A stretch of 64,000 nucleotides of DNA from Lucinisca nassula. Lineage: Eukaryota > Mollusca > Bivalvia > Lucinida > Lucinidae. Within the stretch, counting starts at the first letter, position 1. Each line of letters starts with the position of its first letter. The notes under the pieces were generated by a model, which saw only the letters and a program-made list of their open reading frames with translations, was not told the DNA's origin and did not search any database. The stretch lies in the NCBI GenBank assembly GCA_963580285.1, contig OY757011.1, forward strand, positions 100,036,316-100,100,315, in the 5' to 3' direction. The translations under genes and the position numbers were made by a program. This document shows positions 42,096-51,102 of this stretch, piece by piece.

Positions 42096-42119
42096 AAGAA
42101 AGAAAGAAAGAAAGAAAGA
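42096..42119. repeat. (AAAG)n microsatellite next to the exon 1 donor
   Basis: About six AAAG units. On the gene strand this is a TTTC pyrimidine run starting a few bases after the GT. Confidence 0.9.
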
Positions 42120-42124
42120 CGTAC

Positions 42125-42289
42125 TATCTTACTACCATGCAGCAACACAAATGATTTTGCGTTCTCTGACATCAACAAGTAATCATAAAATTCCGGCAGG
42201 TAGTCAAATCCGTCGAACACGTTCGTGTGACAATCCAGCACAGGTTGCTTGTCGTCCACGGTAGCTTCCCGTATTGAGAATTCCGCCAT
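42125..42289 (-). CDS. Acetyltransferase coding exon 1 (start, 55 aa)
   Basis: ATG at 42289 (context TCAATGG) begins MAEFSIREATVDDKQPVLDC, then FDGFDYLPEFYDYLL and SFVLLHGSKI, the N-terminal β-strand and helix of a GNAT fold. The segment with D-Y-L-P is characteristic of NAT16-like proteins. Donor ATA|GTACGT at 42124-42123, phase 0. The open frame runs on past the donor into the AAAG tract, which is not coding. Confidence 0.9.
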
Positions 42290-42317
42290 TGATGCTGTTG
42301 ACTACAATGAAATTCCA

Positions 42318-42644
42318 CTTTTAAAGGCATTTATTCTTAGACAGTAGGACACACCGTGTGTTCATAATTGTTTCATTGCTCCCTGTGATATCCTGTCTAT
42401 TGTAGATCAAAGGCGGCCTTTAATAGGGTGATTAGTAGCTCCTGTTGAATCCCCTGACTGAGGCACTAAAGAGGAAAATCAATAAGGCACACTGTAGTTA
42501 ACAGTTAGTCAATTAATGGTTTTCCCTAAGAAGGCCCCTTACCTGTTGAAGACAGAGGACTTCTCTTTATCAGCACTGAGGGCTACATAATATTATGTAA
42601 TGAAATGATAGTCCTCAATAATCAAGAATAAATGCCTTTAAAGA
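42318..42644. mobile_element. MITE-N in the acetyltransferase 5' flank
   Basis: CTTTTAAAGGCATTTATTCTT at the left pairs with AAGAATAAATGCCTTTAAAG at the right (TIR about 20 bp, one mismatch). The body shares AGTAGGACACACCGTGTG and CCTGTTGAAGACAGAGGACTTCTC with the inverted copy at 50685-51000. It begins 29 bp upstream of the start codon, so it overlaps the expected 5' UTR or promoter. Confidence 0.85.
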
Positions 42645-42841
42645 CACATTTTTTATTGCATAACACCCTAATGACCGGTTATTAAAGAAAACAGTTTTGA
42701 GATAAGATAAACTTGGGGTATTATGGCTGTCATATAGGTAGGGGACCAAGGGAGGGTAATCTATTCATTTTCTTGTTTGATAACCGCGTCCTGGTTTTGA
42801 ACATCCACACTTTTATTCTGTTTTTATTTTTAGTTTTTGTT

Positions 42842-42983
42842 TGTTTGATTTAAGGTTTATCGTCCCCGTCAACACTGTATAGGTCATTTTGAAGACGTTG
42901 CTTCCAATTTTGTGAGACTTTTACCCGACATTGAGATGAAATGACATCTCAAGCCCTGTCGCCCAATGAAACCAATATGGTTT
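42842..42983 (-). mobile_element. SINE-A, distal part, split by the LTR element
   Basis: CCCCGTCAACACTGTATAGG to AATGAAACCAATATGGTTT. The remaining part lies at 48614-48722. The 4-bp GTTT is present on both sides of the LTR element. Confidence 0.9.
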
Positions 42984-43536
42984 TGTTATGCATAAGAATT
43001 TATTTTTCTGATTCCCACTTTCACCCCACTGTGACCTAATAGTGCTATAAATATCTTGTTAATATTTTTATAGAAGATTCTAGAAAACTGAGTCACAGAT
43101 TAATTTCTTTTTTGTAAACAACATGTTTACAAGGAAAAGTACTTCAGAACCTTCCAGAAAGTTCAGGTTTGCATTATTTTTAGAAGATTACCTCATCTTA
43201 TTCCACAACCCTGTGGAACATTCTAGAGAAATCTTAGGGTCTATAAAAGAGCATGATTTTTCTCATTGAGTCAGACTTTGGAGTTTGAAGTTTGGGCTTA
43301 GAAGAAAAGTTATTTCTAAATTCTGTGTTGGATTGTTAAAGGATATTACTTTTCAATTTGGACTGTGAATTCTGTGGGATCAAGGAAAATAGATTCATTC
43401 AGGATATTTCATAACAGAGCTAAGTACATTTAATTTTCTTACTTCTACAGGTTAAAGTTAACTTGTAAATAAATTTTGTTAAATTTTTCCAAAAGGCTTG
43501 TTTGCTTTTTCTTTCTGCTACGCCTGGCTCGTAACA
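42984..43536 (+). repeat. 5' LTR (553 bp)
   Basis: Begins TGTTATGCATAAG and ends GGCTCGTAACA (TG...CA). A TATAAAAG at 43242-43249 is a plausible U3 TATA box, and AATAAA at 43468-43473 a plausible poly(A) signal. No difference from the 3' LTR was found by eye. Confidence 0.96.
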
Positions 43537-43541
43537 GAAAT

Positions 43542-43559
43542 TGGGGGCTCGTCCGGGAT
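43542..43559 (+). promoter_or_regulatory. Primer-binding site for tRNA-Pro
   Basis: TGGGGGCTCGTCCGGGAT, five bases after the LTR. All 18 bases are complementary to the 3' end of animal tRNA-Pro including CCA. The same 18 bases are the classic proline PBS of gammaretroviruses. Confidence 0.93.
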
Positions 43560-43839
43560 AAACCATTTCGAGCATTTTAAAACCGACATTTCATGTGACG
43601 GCAGGTAATTGTCATTTCTTATCAAATAGACTTGGCAGTTGCTTCACAGGATTGGTATTTCCTATAGGCATATAGGGGATTGTCATTTCATGTGCATTGT
43701 CATTTCAGGTGAAATAGTACTTGTCATTTCATGTGAAATTTTTATTGGGCTTGTCATTTCAAAAAAATAAATAAACTTTATCAAATTAACCTCAATCTGT
43801 ATTTCCATAAATACTTTATAAAACAAACAAAAAGCAAAC
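43560..43839 (+). other. 5' leader with repeated TTGTCATTTCA motifs
   Basis: Between PBS and gag ATG. TTGTCATTTC occurs about six times between 43608 and 43763, irregularly spaced. Possible packaging or dimerisation region; that role is inference. Confidence 0.6.
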
Positions 43840-46800
43840 ATGTCGTTTGATTTGAGAAGCTTTTTGGCTCAGCCTACTCAGGAGTTGTTTAATCTGGCCA
43901 AAAGGACAGATTTGTTAGATATTGCTTCCCATTATGGGGTCACTGCTGTCAAAACAAGCATGAAGAAGCATGAAATTAAGAATATTTTGGTACAGTTTTT
44001 TGTTGATGAAGAACTTTTCGATCCATCTGCTTTGTCTCTCATTATGGTTTCACATACTGAATTACAAATGAGACAAATTGAAATAGGAAGGCAAATTGAA
44101 TTAGAGAAGTTAAGGTTAGAAATGGAAGAAAGAGAGAAGGAAAAGCAAAGAGAAATGGAAGAAAGAGAGAAGGAAAAAGAAAGAGAAATGCAGAGACAAA
44201 TGCAGATGGAAAGATTAGAAATGGAAGAACGAATTCGAAAAGAAAAAATAGAACAGGAAGAAAAACAAAGAGAAATGGAGGAACGGATTGAGTTAGAAAA
44301 GGAAAAAATGAGATATAGTATTGAAGAAAAAGAAAGGGAAAGGCAATTTCAATTAAGGCTGAAGGAAATGGAACTCCAGGGTCAAGATAGGGTGAAACCT
44401 ACCCCTGTTTTTGACTCTGGTAGTTACTTTGATGCCACAAAGCACATCAGATTAGTTCCGCAATTTCAGGAAAAAGAGGTAGATAAGTATTTTTTGCATT
44501 TTGAAAAAGTTGCAGAAAATTTAAAATGGCCAAAAGAGCATTGGACCTTACTTTTGCAAAGCGTTGTTGTCGGAAAGGCTCGAGACATTTACACTCAGCT
44601 GACTGTCGAGCAAAGCTCAGACTATGCTCTGGTCAAGGAGCTTATTCTTAAGGCATATGAGTTGGTCCCTGAAGCTTACAGGCAAAAATTTAGGAACTAT
44701 AAAAAAGAAATTTCCCAGACTCATGTAGAATTTGCCCGAACCAAAGAACAGCTATTTGATAGGTGGTGTTCTTCTAAAAAAGTAGGCTCTGATCATGACA
44801 AACTTAGACAGCTTGTCCTTGTTGAAGAGTTCAAACGTTGCATAAATTCAGACATTAAGTCTTTTCTCGATGAGAGACAGGTTGAAACTTTGGAGGAAGC
44901 TTCTCGTTTGGCAGATGATTATGCTTTGACTCATAAAGTCTCATTTGTGAACAGGCCTTATCCTCGAAAACCTTATAATCCACAGACAGGTCCAAGATTA
45001 TATCCCAGTAATCCTTCTGGTAGTTATAGCCATACATCTAGTACTATGCCCAAACTTTCTGGTGAAAATAAAAGCCAGAATCCTTCCAAACCTTCTGGTG
45101 AAAACAGAAGCCAGAATTTTTCCAAACCTTCTGGTGAAAACAAAGACCAGAATCCCTTATCTCAATCTCAAGTAGTTTGTTATTATTGTAAAAATACAGG
45201 TCATTTGATCTCTGAGTGTTTAAAATTAAAGCGAAGGAAAGAAAGAGAAAGACAAGAGGAACTTAAGCCTACAGGCTTGACTTCTATAAGGCCAAAACCA
45301 CAGTCTTGTGTAAGGGAGGAAACTCTTTCTGATATCAAATTATCTGAGACTGATTCAGTTATGGAGACTTATGAACCATTCTTATCAGATGGTTTTGTGT
45401 CACTAAATGGTGACAGTTATGCCCATCCTACCCCTATTAAAATCTTACGAGATACTGGAGCTTCTCAATCTCTTATTCTAGCAGATACTCTGCCTTTTTC
45501 TGAGAAGACTTCTTTGGGCCAAAGTGTCCTTATTCAGGGTGTGGAATGTGGATTTGTTAATGTTCCGCTTCATAACGTTTATTTGTCATCAGACTTGGTA
45601 TCCGGTTCAGTGGCTGTTGGTATTAGACCTTCTTTACCTTTTAAAGGTGTTCACTTGTTGCTAGGCAACGACTTAGCTGGAGATAAGGTTGTGGTAAACC
45701 CACTTTTGACTACTAATCCTTGGATAGACCAACCGCCTGATCCCATTGAGCAGGAAATTCCTGATCTTTATCCATCTTGTGCAGTCACAAGGGCGATGTC
45801 ACGTAAGGCCAAGCAAACTGATGGGAAACAGGATTTTGATTTAACTGATACCTTTTTGGGTCAGTCTTTTAATGACGAGATAACAAGGTCTCTGTCTTCA
45901 AGCCTGCCTGATAAGCAGGCAGATTTTCATGAGAATAACTCATCTTTCGATCTAGGCCATGACAAAATGTCCGGGTCTCAACTAGCTATAGAACAGCACA
46001 AGGATCCTGAAATTTCGCCTTTGTTTGAAAGGGCTTTAGATGAGCAGGAAGTATCTCAGGGCCCAGTCTGTTATTATGTTAAAAATGACATTCTTATGAG
46101 AAAATGGCGTCCACCAGACGTCTCAGCAGAAGACGAGTGGACTGTCAACCATCAGATAGTGGTTCCACGGATTTACCGTCCTGAAATATTAAACTTGGCA
46201 CATGAAACTCCCATGTCAGGACATTTAGGTGTCAATAAAACCTATCACAAGATTCTTAATCATTTTTACTGGCCTGGGTTAAAGTCAGATGTTTCTCAGC
46301 ATTGTAGGTCCTGCCATACATGCCAAATGGTAGGAAAACCTAATCAGACTATACCTAAGGCTCATTTGCAGCCTATACCTGCTTTTGATGAACCTTTCAG
46401 TCGAATAATTATAGACTGTGTGGGTCCCTTGCCCAGAACAAAGTCTGGTTGTGAATATTTATTGACTATTATGTGTGCTTCCACACGTTTTCCTGAAGCC
46501 ATTCCACTAAGAAATATCAAAACGAAGACAATCGTCAAGGCCTTAGTGAAGTTTTTCACATTTGTTGGGCTTCCTAAATCTATTCAGTCAGACCAAGGCT
46601 CAAATTTTATGTCTGGAATATTTCAACAAGTAATGCATGAACTTGGCATTGTACAGTATAAGTCATCAGCCTATCATCCTGAAAGTCAAGGCGCCCTTGA
46701 AAGATTCCATCAAACATTGAAAAACATGATAAGATCATATTGCTTTGACACAGAGAAGGATTGGGATGAAGGCATCCATCTCCTTTTATTTGCTGTTAGA

Positions 46801-47655
46801 GAATCTGTGCAAGAATCTCTTGGCTTCAGTCCATTTGAATTAGTATTTGGCCATACTGTTCGTGGTCCTTTGAAACTTCTCAAAGAGAAATTTCTCTCCA
46901 ATGATGACACCTCCCTGAATTTACTTCAGTATGTGTCTGATTTCAAAACTAGACTTTCAAAAGCTTGTGAGGCTGCTCGGGCCAATCTTCAGTCAGCCCA
47001 AAGAAAAATGAAACAGCTATATGACATAGGGACAAAAGAAAGGAATTTTAAACTAGGTGATAAGGTACTAGCTCTTTTGCCTATTCCAGGGAAATCATTG
47101 CAGGCCAGGTATTATGGTCCATACACTGTAGACAAAAAGATCAGTGACGTAAATTACACAATAAACACTCCTGGGAGGCGCAAGCTAAAGCAGCTATGTC
47201 ATATTAACATGCTTAAGGCATACATAGATAGGGACAATACATCTTTAACATCAGTCAATCTAGTTAGCTCTGTTCCACTTAATTCAAGTGACAATGACTG
47301 TGAGGATATTAATTCAGTGAAGTCGGATCCCACATCATCAAAACTTCAGAATTCTGACATTCTACGGAATCTTGACCAGAAACTGTCACATCTAGCGCCA
47401 AATCAGCGGAATGAACTGAAACAGCTGATTTTTGAATATGAACAATTATTTCCTGACATTCCAACACGGACAGACAAAATATTTCACGATGTGGACATAA
47501 ATGGTTCTAAACCTGTAAAACAACACCTATACAGGATGAATCCTATAAAACAGAAAAATCTTAAAGAAGAAATTCAGTATTTGCTGGACAATGACTGGAA
47601 TGGAGTTCTCCTAGTATTCTTATACCAGAACATGAAAGGACAAAAATGTTTATAG
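43840..47655 (+). CDS. Gag-protease-integrase polyprotein with RT stub
   Basis: 1271 residues from an ATG in AAAC context. Residues about 77-180 are a charged coiled coil (EMEEREKEK-rich). Capsid-like region about 200-375. CCHC zinc knuckle CYYCKNTGHLISEC at C447, C450, H455, C460. Protease active site DTGA at 538-541. Integrase zinc finger H788, H795, C825, C828 (the first H pair is assigned by eye). Catalytic D859, D918, E954 with 35 residues between the last two. GPY module at 1093-1095. Residues about 1177-1252 resemble the N-terminal segment of RT, then the frame shifts and ends. Lacks all RT catalytic blocks, so it cannot self-copy. Confidence 0.93.
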   Translation: MSFDLRSFLAQPTQELFNLAKRTDLLDIASHYGVTAVKTSMKKHEIKNILVQFFVDEELFDPSALSLIMVSHTELQMRQIEIGRQIELEKLRLEMEEREKEKQREMEEREKEKEREMQRQMQMERLEMEERIRKEKIEQEEKQREMEERIELEKEKMRYSIEEKERERQFQLRLKEMELQGQDRVKPTPVFDSGSYFDATKHIRLVPQFQEKEVDKYFLHFEKVAENLKWPKEHWTLLLQSVVVGKARDIYTQLTVEQSSDYALVKELILKAYELVPEAYRQKFRNYKKEISQTHVEFARTKEQLFDRWCSSKKVGSDHDKLRQLVLVEEFKRCINSDIKSFLDERQVETLEEASRLADDYALTHKVSFVNRPYPRKPYNPQTGPRLYPSNPSGSYSHTSSTMPKLSGENKSQNPSKPSGENRSQNFSKPSGENKDQNPLSQSQVVCYYCKNTGHLISECLKLKRRKERERQEELKPTGLTSIRPKPQSCVREETLSDIKLSETDSVMETYEPFLSDGFVSLNGDSYAHPTPIKILRDTGASQSLILADTLPFSEKTSLGQSVLIQGVECGFVNVPLHNVYLSSDLVSGSVAVGIRPSLPFKGVHLLLGNDLAGDKVVVNPLLTTNPWIDQPPDPIEQEIPDLYPSCAVTRAMSRKAKQTDGKQDFDLTDTFLGQSFNDEITRSLSSSLPDKQADFHENNSSFDLGHDKMSGSQLAIEQHKDPEISPLFERALDEQEVSQGPVCYYVKNDILMRKWRPPDVSAEDEWTVNHQIVVPRIYRPEILNLAHETPMSGHLGVNKTYHKILNHFYWPGLKSDVSQHCRSCHTCQMVGKPNQTIPKAHLQPIPAFDEPFSRIIIDCVGPLPRTKSGCEYLLTIMCASTRFPEAIPLRNIKTKTIVKALVKFFTFVGLPKSIQSDQGSNFMSGIFQQVMHELGIVQYKSSAYHPESQGALERFHQTLKNMIRSYCFDTEKDWDEGIHLLLFAVRESVQESLGFSPFELVFGHTVRGPLKLLKEKFLSNDDTSLNLLQYVSDFKTRLSKACEAARANLQSAQRKMKQLYDIGTKERNFKLGDKVLALLPIPGKSLQARYYGPYTVDKKISDVNYTINTPGRRKLKQLCHINMLKAYIDRDNTSLTSVNLVSSVPLNSSDNDCEDINSVKSDPTSSKLQNSDILRNLDQKLSHLAPNQRNELKQLIFEYEQLFPDIPTRTDKIFHDVDINGSKPVKQHLYRMNPIKQKNLKEEIQYLLDNDWNGVLLVFLYQNMKGQKCL

Positions 47656-47915
47656 GCTCTTAGAAGGATTAATTCTCGAACATAGACAGATGCAGAGCAA
47701 GAATCAGTCTGCAACATTTCGAAGTTTATCTTACCCCTACTACTGCACCGATTGTTGTTTTCAGTGATCACAATCCACTGACTTTCATACATAAAATGAA
47801 AAACAAAAATCAGCGGTTGCTCAGGTGGAGTCTTATGCTACAAGAGTATAATTTAGACATAAGACATATCAGAGGGAGAGATAACATTATCCCTGATGCC
47901 CTTTCAAGAGCTTGA
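47601..47915 (+). pseudogene. RT edge and RNase H C-terminal remnant
   Basis: In the +2 frame relative to the polyprotein, 47601-47660 reads WSSPSILIPEHE (an RT N-terminal motif) and hits stops. About 47690-47915 reads SDHNPLTFIHKM, RLLRWSLMLQEYNLDIRHI and RGRDNIIPDALSRA to a stop, the C-terminal part of a Ty3/Gypsy RNase H. The RT palm and thumb and most of RNase H are missing between them, so a large internal deletion is inferred. Confidence 0.88.
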
Positions 47916-48048
47916 GCAGTGTCGGGAGTTGTGTTTTTCTTTCCTACTAAAGTGGATTGTAGATACATGTAATTTTATATGCTATGCTCAATATTTTATT
48001 ATTCTTAAAGCAAAAGAAAGCTTTATTACATAAATCTTTCTTTTCCTC

Positions 48049-48060
48049 GAAGAGGGGGAG
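48049..48060 (+). promoter_or_regulatory. Polypurine tract
   Basis: GAAGAGGGGGAG directly abuts the 3' LTR, the expected plus-strand primer. Confidence 0.92.
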
Positions 48061-48613
48061 TGTTATGCATAAGAATTTATTTTTCTGATTCCCACTTTCA
48101 CCCCACTGTGACCTAATAGTGCTATAAATATCTTGTTAATATTTTTATAGAAGATTCTAGAAAACTGAGTCACAGATTAATTTCTTTTTTGTAAACAACA
48201 TGTTTACAAGGAAAAGTACTTCAGAACCTTCCAGAAAGTTCAGGTTTGCATTATTTTTAGAAGATTACCTCATCTTATTCCACAACCCTGTGGAACATTC
48301 TAGAGAAATCTTAGGGTCTATAAAAGAGCATGATTTTTCTCATTGAGTCAGACTTTGGAGTTTGAAGTTTGGGCTTAGAAGAAAAGTTATTTCTAAATTC
48401 TGTGTTGGATTGTTAAAGGATATTACTTTTCAATTTGGACTGTGAATTCTGTGGGATCAAGGAAAATAGATTCATTCAGGATATTTCATAACAGAGCTAA
48501 GTACATTTAATTTTCTTACTTCTACAGGTTAAAGTTAACTTGTAAATAAATTTTGTTAAATTTTTCCAAAAGGCTTGTTTGCTTTTTCTTTCTGCTACGC
48601 CTGGCTCGTAACA
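48061..48613 (+). repeat. 3' LTR (553 bp)
   Basis: Same length and, by eye, same sequence as the 5' LTR. Confidence 0.96.
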
Positions 48614-48722
48614 GTTTATAAGCATGTACGGACCGACTCGCACATCTTTGCCTGGACAGGCTTAGATCCTCTAAGCGGTTTACGAGTCGGATTCAGCTCT
48701 GCGTGGAAGCATCATGCAGCCT
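48614..48722 (-). mobile_element. SINE-A, proximal part, split by the LTR element
   Basis: GTTTATAAGCATGTACGGACC to GGAAGCATCATGCAGCC. Truncated there by a tandem-duplication junction: 48726 onward repeats the sequence that precedes the SINE at 42757. Confidence 0.88.
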
Positions 48723-48831
48723 TTAAGATCTATTCATTTTCTTGTTTGATAACTGCGCCCTGGTTTTGATATTAATGGAAGAAACATCCACACTTTTATT
48801 CTGTTTTCATTTTTAGTTTTTGTTTGTTTAA

Positions 48832-49117
48832 TTGGAGGTTTAACGTCCCCGTCATCACTGTATAGGTCATTTTGGAGACTTTGCTTCCAATTTTGTGGGA
48901 CTTTTACCCGACATTGAGATGAAATGACATCTCAAGCCCTGTTGCCCAATGAAACCAATAGGGTTTGTATGCATGGACGGTCCGACTCGCACCACATTTC
49001 CTGGGCAGGCTTAGAACCTCTTAGCAGTTTACCAGTACTCACATGCCGTCGGTTTCAGCTCTGCGTGGAAGCATCATAAAGCCCAATCTATTCCTTCAAG
49101 CCCCGATGGGCGGGGCT
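48832..49117 (-). mobile_element. SINE-A, full length (second tandem copy)
   Basis: TTTAACGTCCCCGTCATCACTG to CCCCGATGGGCGGGGC. The upstream flank CTATTCATTTTCTTGTTTGA TAAC is the same as before 42842, so flank plus SINE was duplicated in tandem. Confidence 0.9.
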
Positions 49118-49204
49118 GTTTTTATTTTAGTCACCATTATTTACAATCATTTTAAAAACATGCATATTCAAATACATTGGTTAAATTTTACCAGCTAAAT
49201 GAAA

Positions 49205-49645
49205 TTTTTCAGATAAAAATCCTAATATCTTCAGTATTTCTGCTCCAAACATATATTTTGGGTACTCGTTAGAACCGCCTTTGGTGGAAATAAGAAAAAA
49301 TAATGTATACCACAATAAACACCAGTTTTGCTGTACAATATGTTTTTACATTGTAAGTACTCGTTTTATGTAAAAACATATATCGTGGGTCCTCGTTAGA
49401 GCCGATACAGTTGTAACGAGGACCTACAATATATGTTTTTGATTAGAAATAAGGAAGTTAATGTATACCCCTCTAAACCCCAATTTTACTGTACAATATG
49501 TTTTTACATTGTGTGTGCTCTTTAGAATTTGGCTCGCAGAGGCGGTTCTAAGGAGGAACCACAATATATGTTTCTGAGTAGAAATCAGAAAAATAATGTA
49601 TACCCCTCTATTCCCCAGTTTTACGGTATAAAATGTGGGGTTTAA
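49205..49645. repeat. Three degenerate MITE-B-like hairpins
   Basis: CATATATTTTGGGTACTCG, CATATATCGTGGGTCCTCG / CGAGGACCTACAATATATG and GTGTGTGCTCTTTAGAA / TTCTAAGGAGGAACCACAA. Each has its TAAACCCCAGTTTT arm. They form a small cluster of a MITE-B subtype. Confidence 0.65.
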
Positions 49646-49744
49646 GGGGTTCTGTTTTCTGATTTGATTGTGTTTAAAACAAGAAACATATTATAGTTCC
49701 AGCTTAACTGAAATTTGAAAATGCTAATGTTTTAGACTTTTGTT

Positions 49745-50343
49745 TGCTTGTTTGAATTGGAGTTTAACGGCCCAGTCAACACTATTTTAGGTCATTTTTG
49801 AGCCGGTTGATTGACCAATCCACACTTTCCTGGGCAGGCTTATAAGTAAGCGCATCACGAAAACACACCTATGTACTTTTGACCCCCTTGAACCCCACTA
49901 TTATATAGTAAAACTTGAGTTTACAGGGGTTAAACTTTTTAATTTTTTTTTCAGCTTTAAAATCTAGATTGTGGGTACTCGTTTGAACCGTCTCGATGAG
50001 AACCGCCTCGATAAGGCGATATCAACGAGTGCCTACAATCTATATTTGGAGTATAAATAAAAAATATCACAATATTTCCTCTCAAAAAATTTAAATTTTC
50101 GTTGATAAAATTTACAACGTATTTGTATAGGCGTGTTCTCGAAATGGGTTAACCAGTACAGTGTACACTCTTTCACCAGAAACTGCCAACTGCCCTACTT
50201 GAATCAGCGGAAGGGAAAGAATGACCGTAAAAAAGATGTCATGATCAATCTCCACTAAAGAATGTTGCCGACCCTGGCAGGTATCGAACCCCCGTCCTCC
50301 TGATCACCAGTCAGACGAGCATCCGACTGAGCTACCGAGGCCG
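49745..50343 (-). mobile_element. SINE-3 interrupted by MITE-B
   Basis: Tail side 49745-49852 (GGAGTTTAACGGCCCAGTCA...CTTATAAGTAAGCG) and head side 50147-50343 (GGTTAACCAGTACAGTG...GAGCTACCGAGGCCGG). MITE-B at 49853-50146 separates them. Confidence 0.9.
49853..50146. mobile_element. MITE-B nested in SINE-3
   Basis: CATCACGAAAACACACCTAT left end, GGCGTGTTCTCGAAATG right end, hairpin with a partially duplicated arm. Shows MITE-B moved after SINE-3. Confidence 0.9.
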
Positions 50344-50449
50344 GCAATGTTTCAGATATAATATGATTTGCTTCACAAACTTTTAAAAAATAAATAAATA
50401 AATAAATAAACGCAATAAAATTAATTTATTGATTAATCCTTGAACTAAT

Positions 50450-50605
50450 CAATTCATTTACCTTTACCGTGTTTGTTAATCAATTCATTTACCTTTACCG
50501 TGTTTGTTAATCAATTTATTTACCTTTACCGTGTTTGTTAATCAATCCATTTGCCTTTACCGTGTTTGTTAATCAATTCATTTACCTTTACCGTGTCTGT
50601 TTACT
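50450..50605. repeat. 31-bp minisatellite, five units
   Basis: TCAATTCATTTACCTTTACC GTGTTTGTTAA repeated five times with few changes. Confidence 0.93.
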
Positions 50606-50684
50606 TCTTTTCACTTTTGAGTTAATGAAGCAATGGATGTCAGTGTTTTTCTTAACATTTTTTTAAAGAAAAAAAAAGAAGTAA

Positions 50685-51000
50685 TTTAAAAGCATTTATT
50701 CTTGATTATTGAGGACCATCATTGCATTACATAATATTATATAGCCCTCAGTGCTGACTGAAGAGAAGTCCTCTGTCTCCAACAGGTAAGGGGCCTCCTT
50801 GGGGAAAATATCAATAGTTTACTAACTGTTGAATAGAGTGTACCTTATGGATTTTCCCCTTAAGGGGATTCAACAAGAGCTCTGATAATCATAATAGGGG
50901 CTGCCTTTTATCTGCTACAGAGAGTTTATCACAGGGGGGCAATAAAACAATTATGAGCACACGGTCTGTCCTACTGTTACAAGAATAAATGCCTTTAAAA
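50685..51000. mobile_element. MITE-N copy
   Basis: TTTAAAAGCATTTATTCTTG left and CAAGAATAAATGCCTTTAAA right. Inverted relative to the copy at 42318. Confidence 0.85.
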
Positions 51001-51102
51001 CAACAATTTGTTGGAAAGAATCTCAGTAAAAAGTATACCATCACACAAGTTCCCCTTATAGAGCCCCCTTCAGAGAGTCTCTGCTCATAATCACCTCATA
51101 AT

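Larger units (their letters stand above)
31226..42289 (-). other. Gene span: GNAT N-acetyltransferase, NAT16/histidine N-acetyltransferase-like
   Basis: Three coding exons in consistent phase 0 with GT-AG borders: 42289-42125, 36533-36303, 31789-31226. Intron 1 is 5591 bp and intron 2 is 4513 bp. Together they encode 319 residues: an N-terminal GNAT acetyl-CoA domain and a C-terminal domain, the layout of NAT16-type proteins, which acetylate free histidine in fish. The symbol is not assigned because the match is by eye. UTR exons were not identified. Confidence 0.85.
42984..48613 (+). mobile_element. Ty3/Gypsy LTR retrotransposon with integrase upstream of RT; RT-RNase H deleted
   Basis: 5630 bp: 553-bp LTR, tRNA-Pro primer site, leader, gag-protease-integrase ORF, truncated RT, RNase H remnant, polypurine tract, 553-bp LTR. 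TSD GTTT (42980-42983 and 48614-48617) inside a SINE-A whose intact copies show the empty site. The LTRs look identical over their full length. Integrase (H2C2, DD35E, GPY/F) precedes the RT start, which is the Gmr1-type order. Non-autonomous as it stands. Confidence 0.95.

Noticed and set aside
42059..42124. Continuation of acetyltransferase exon 1 to a stop at 42059
   Set aside because: Runs through an AAAG microsatellite and MITE-B; the GTACGT donor at 42124 joins in phase to exon 2, restoring a continuous GNAT domain.
43542..43559. Retroviral (gammaretrovirus) origin suggested by the proline PBS
   Set aside because: The polyprotein is Ty3/Gypsy-like with no envelope gene, and the PBS identity follows from the conserved tRNA.
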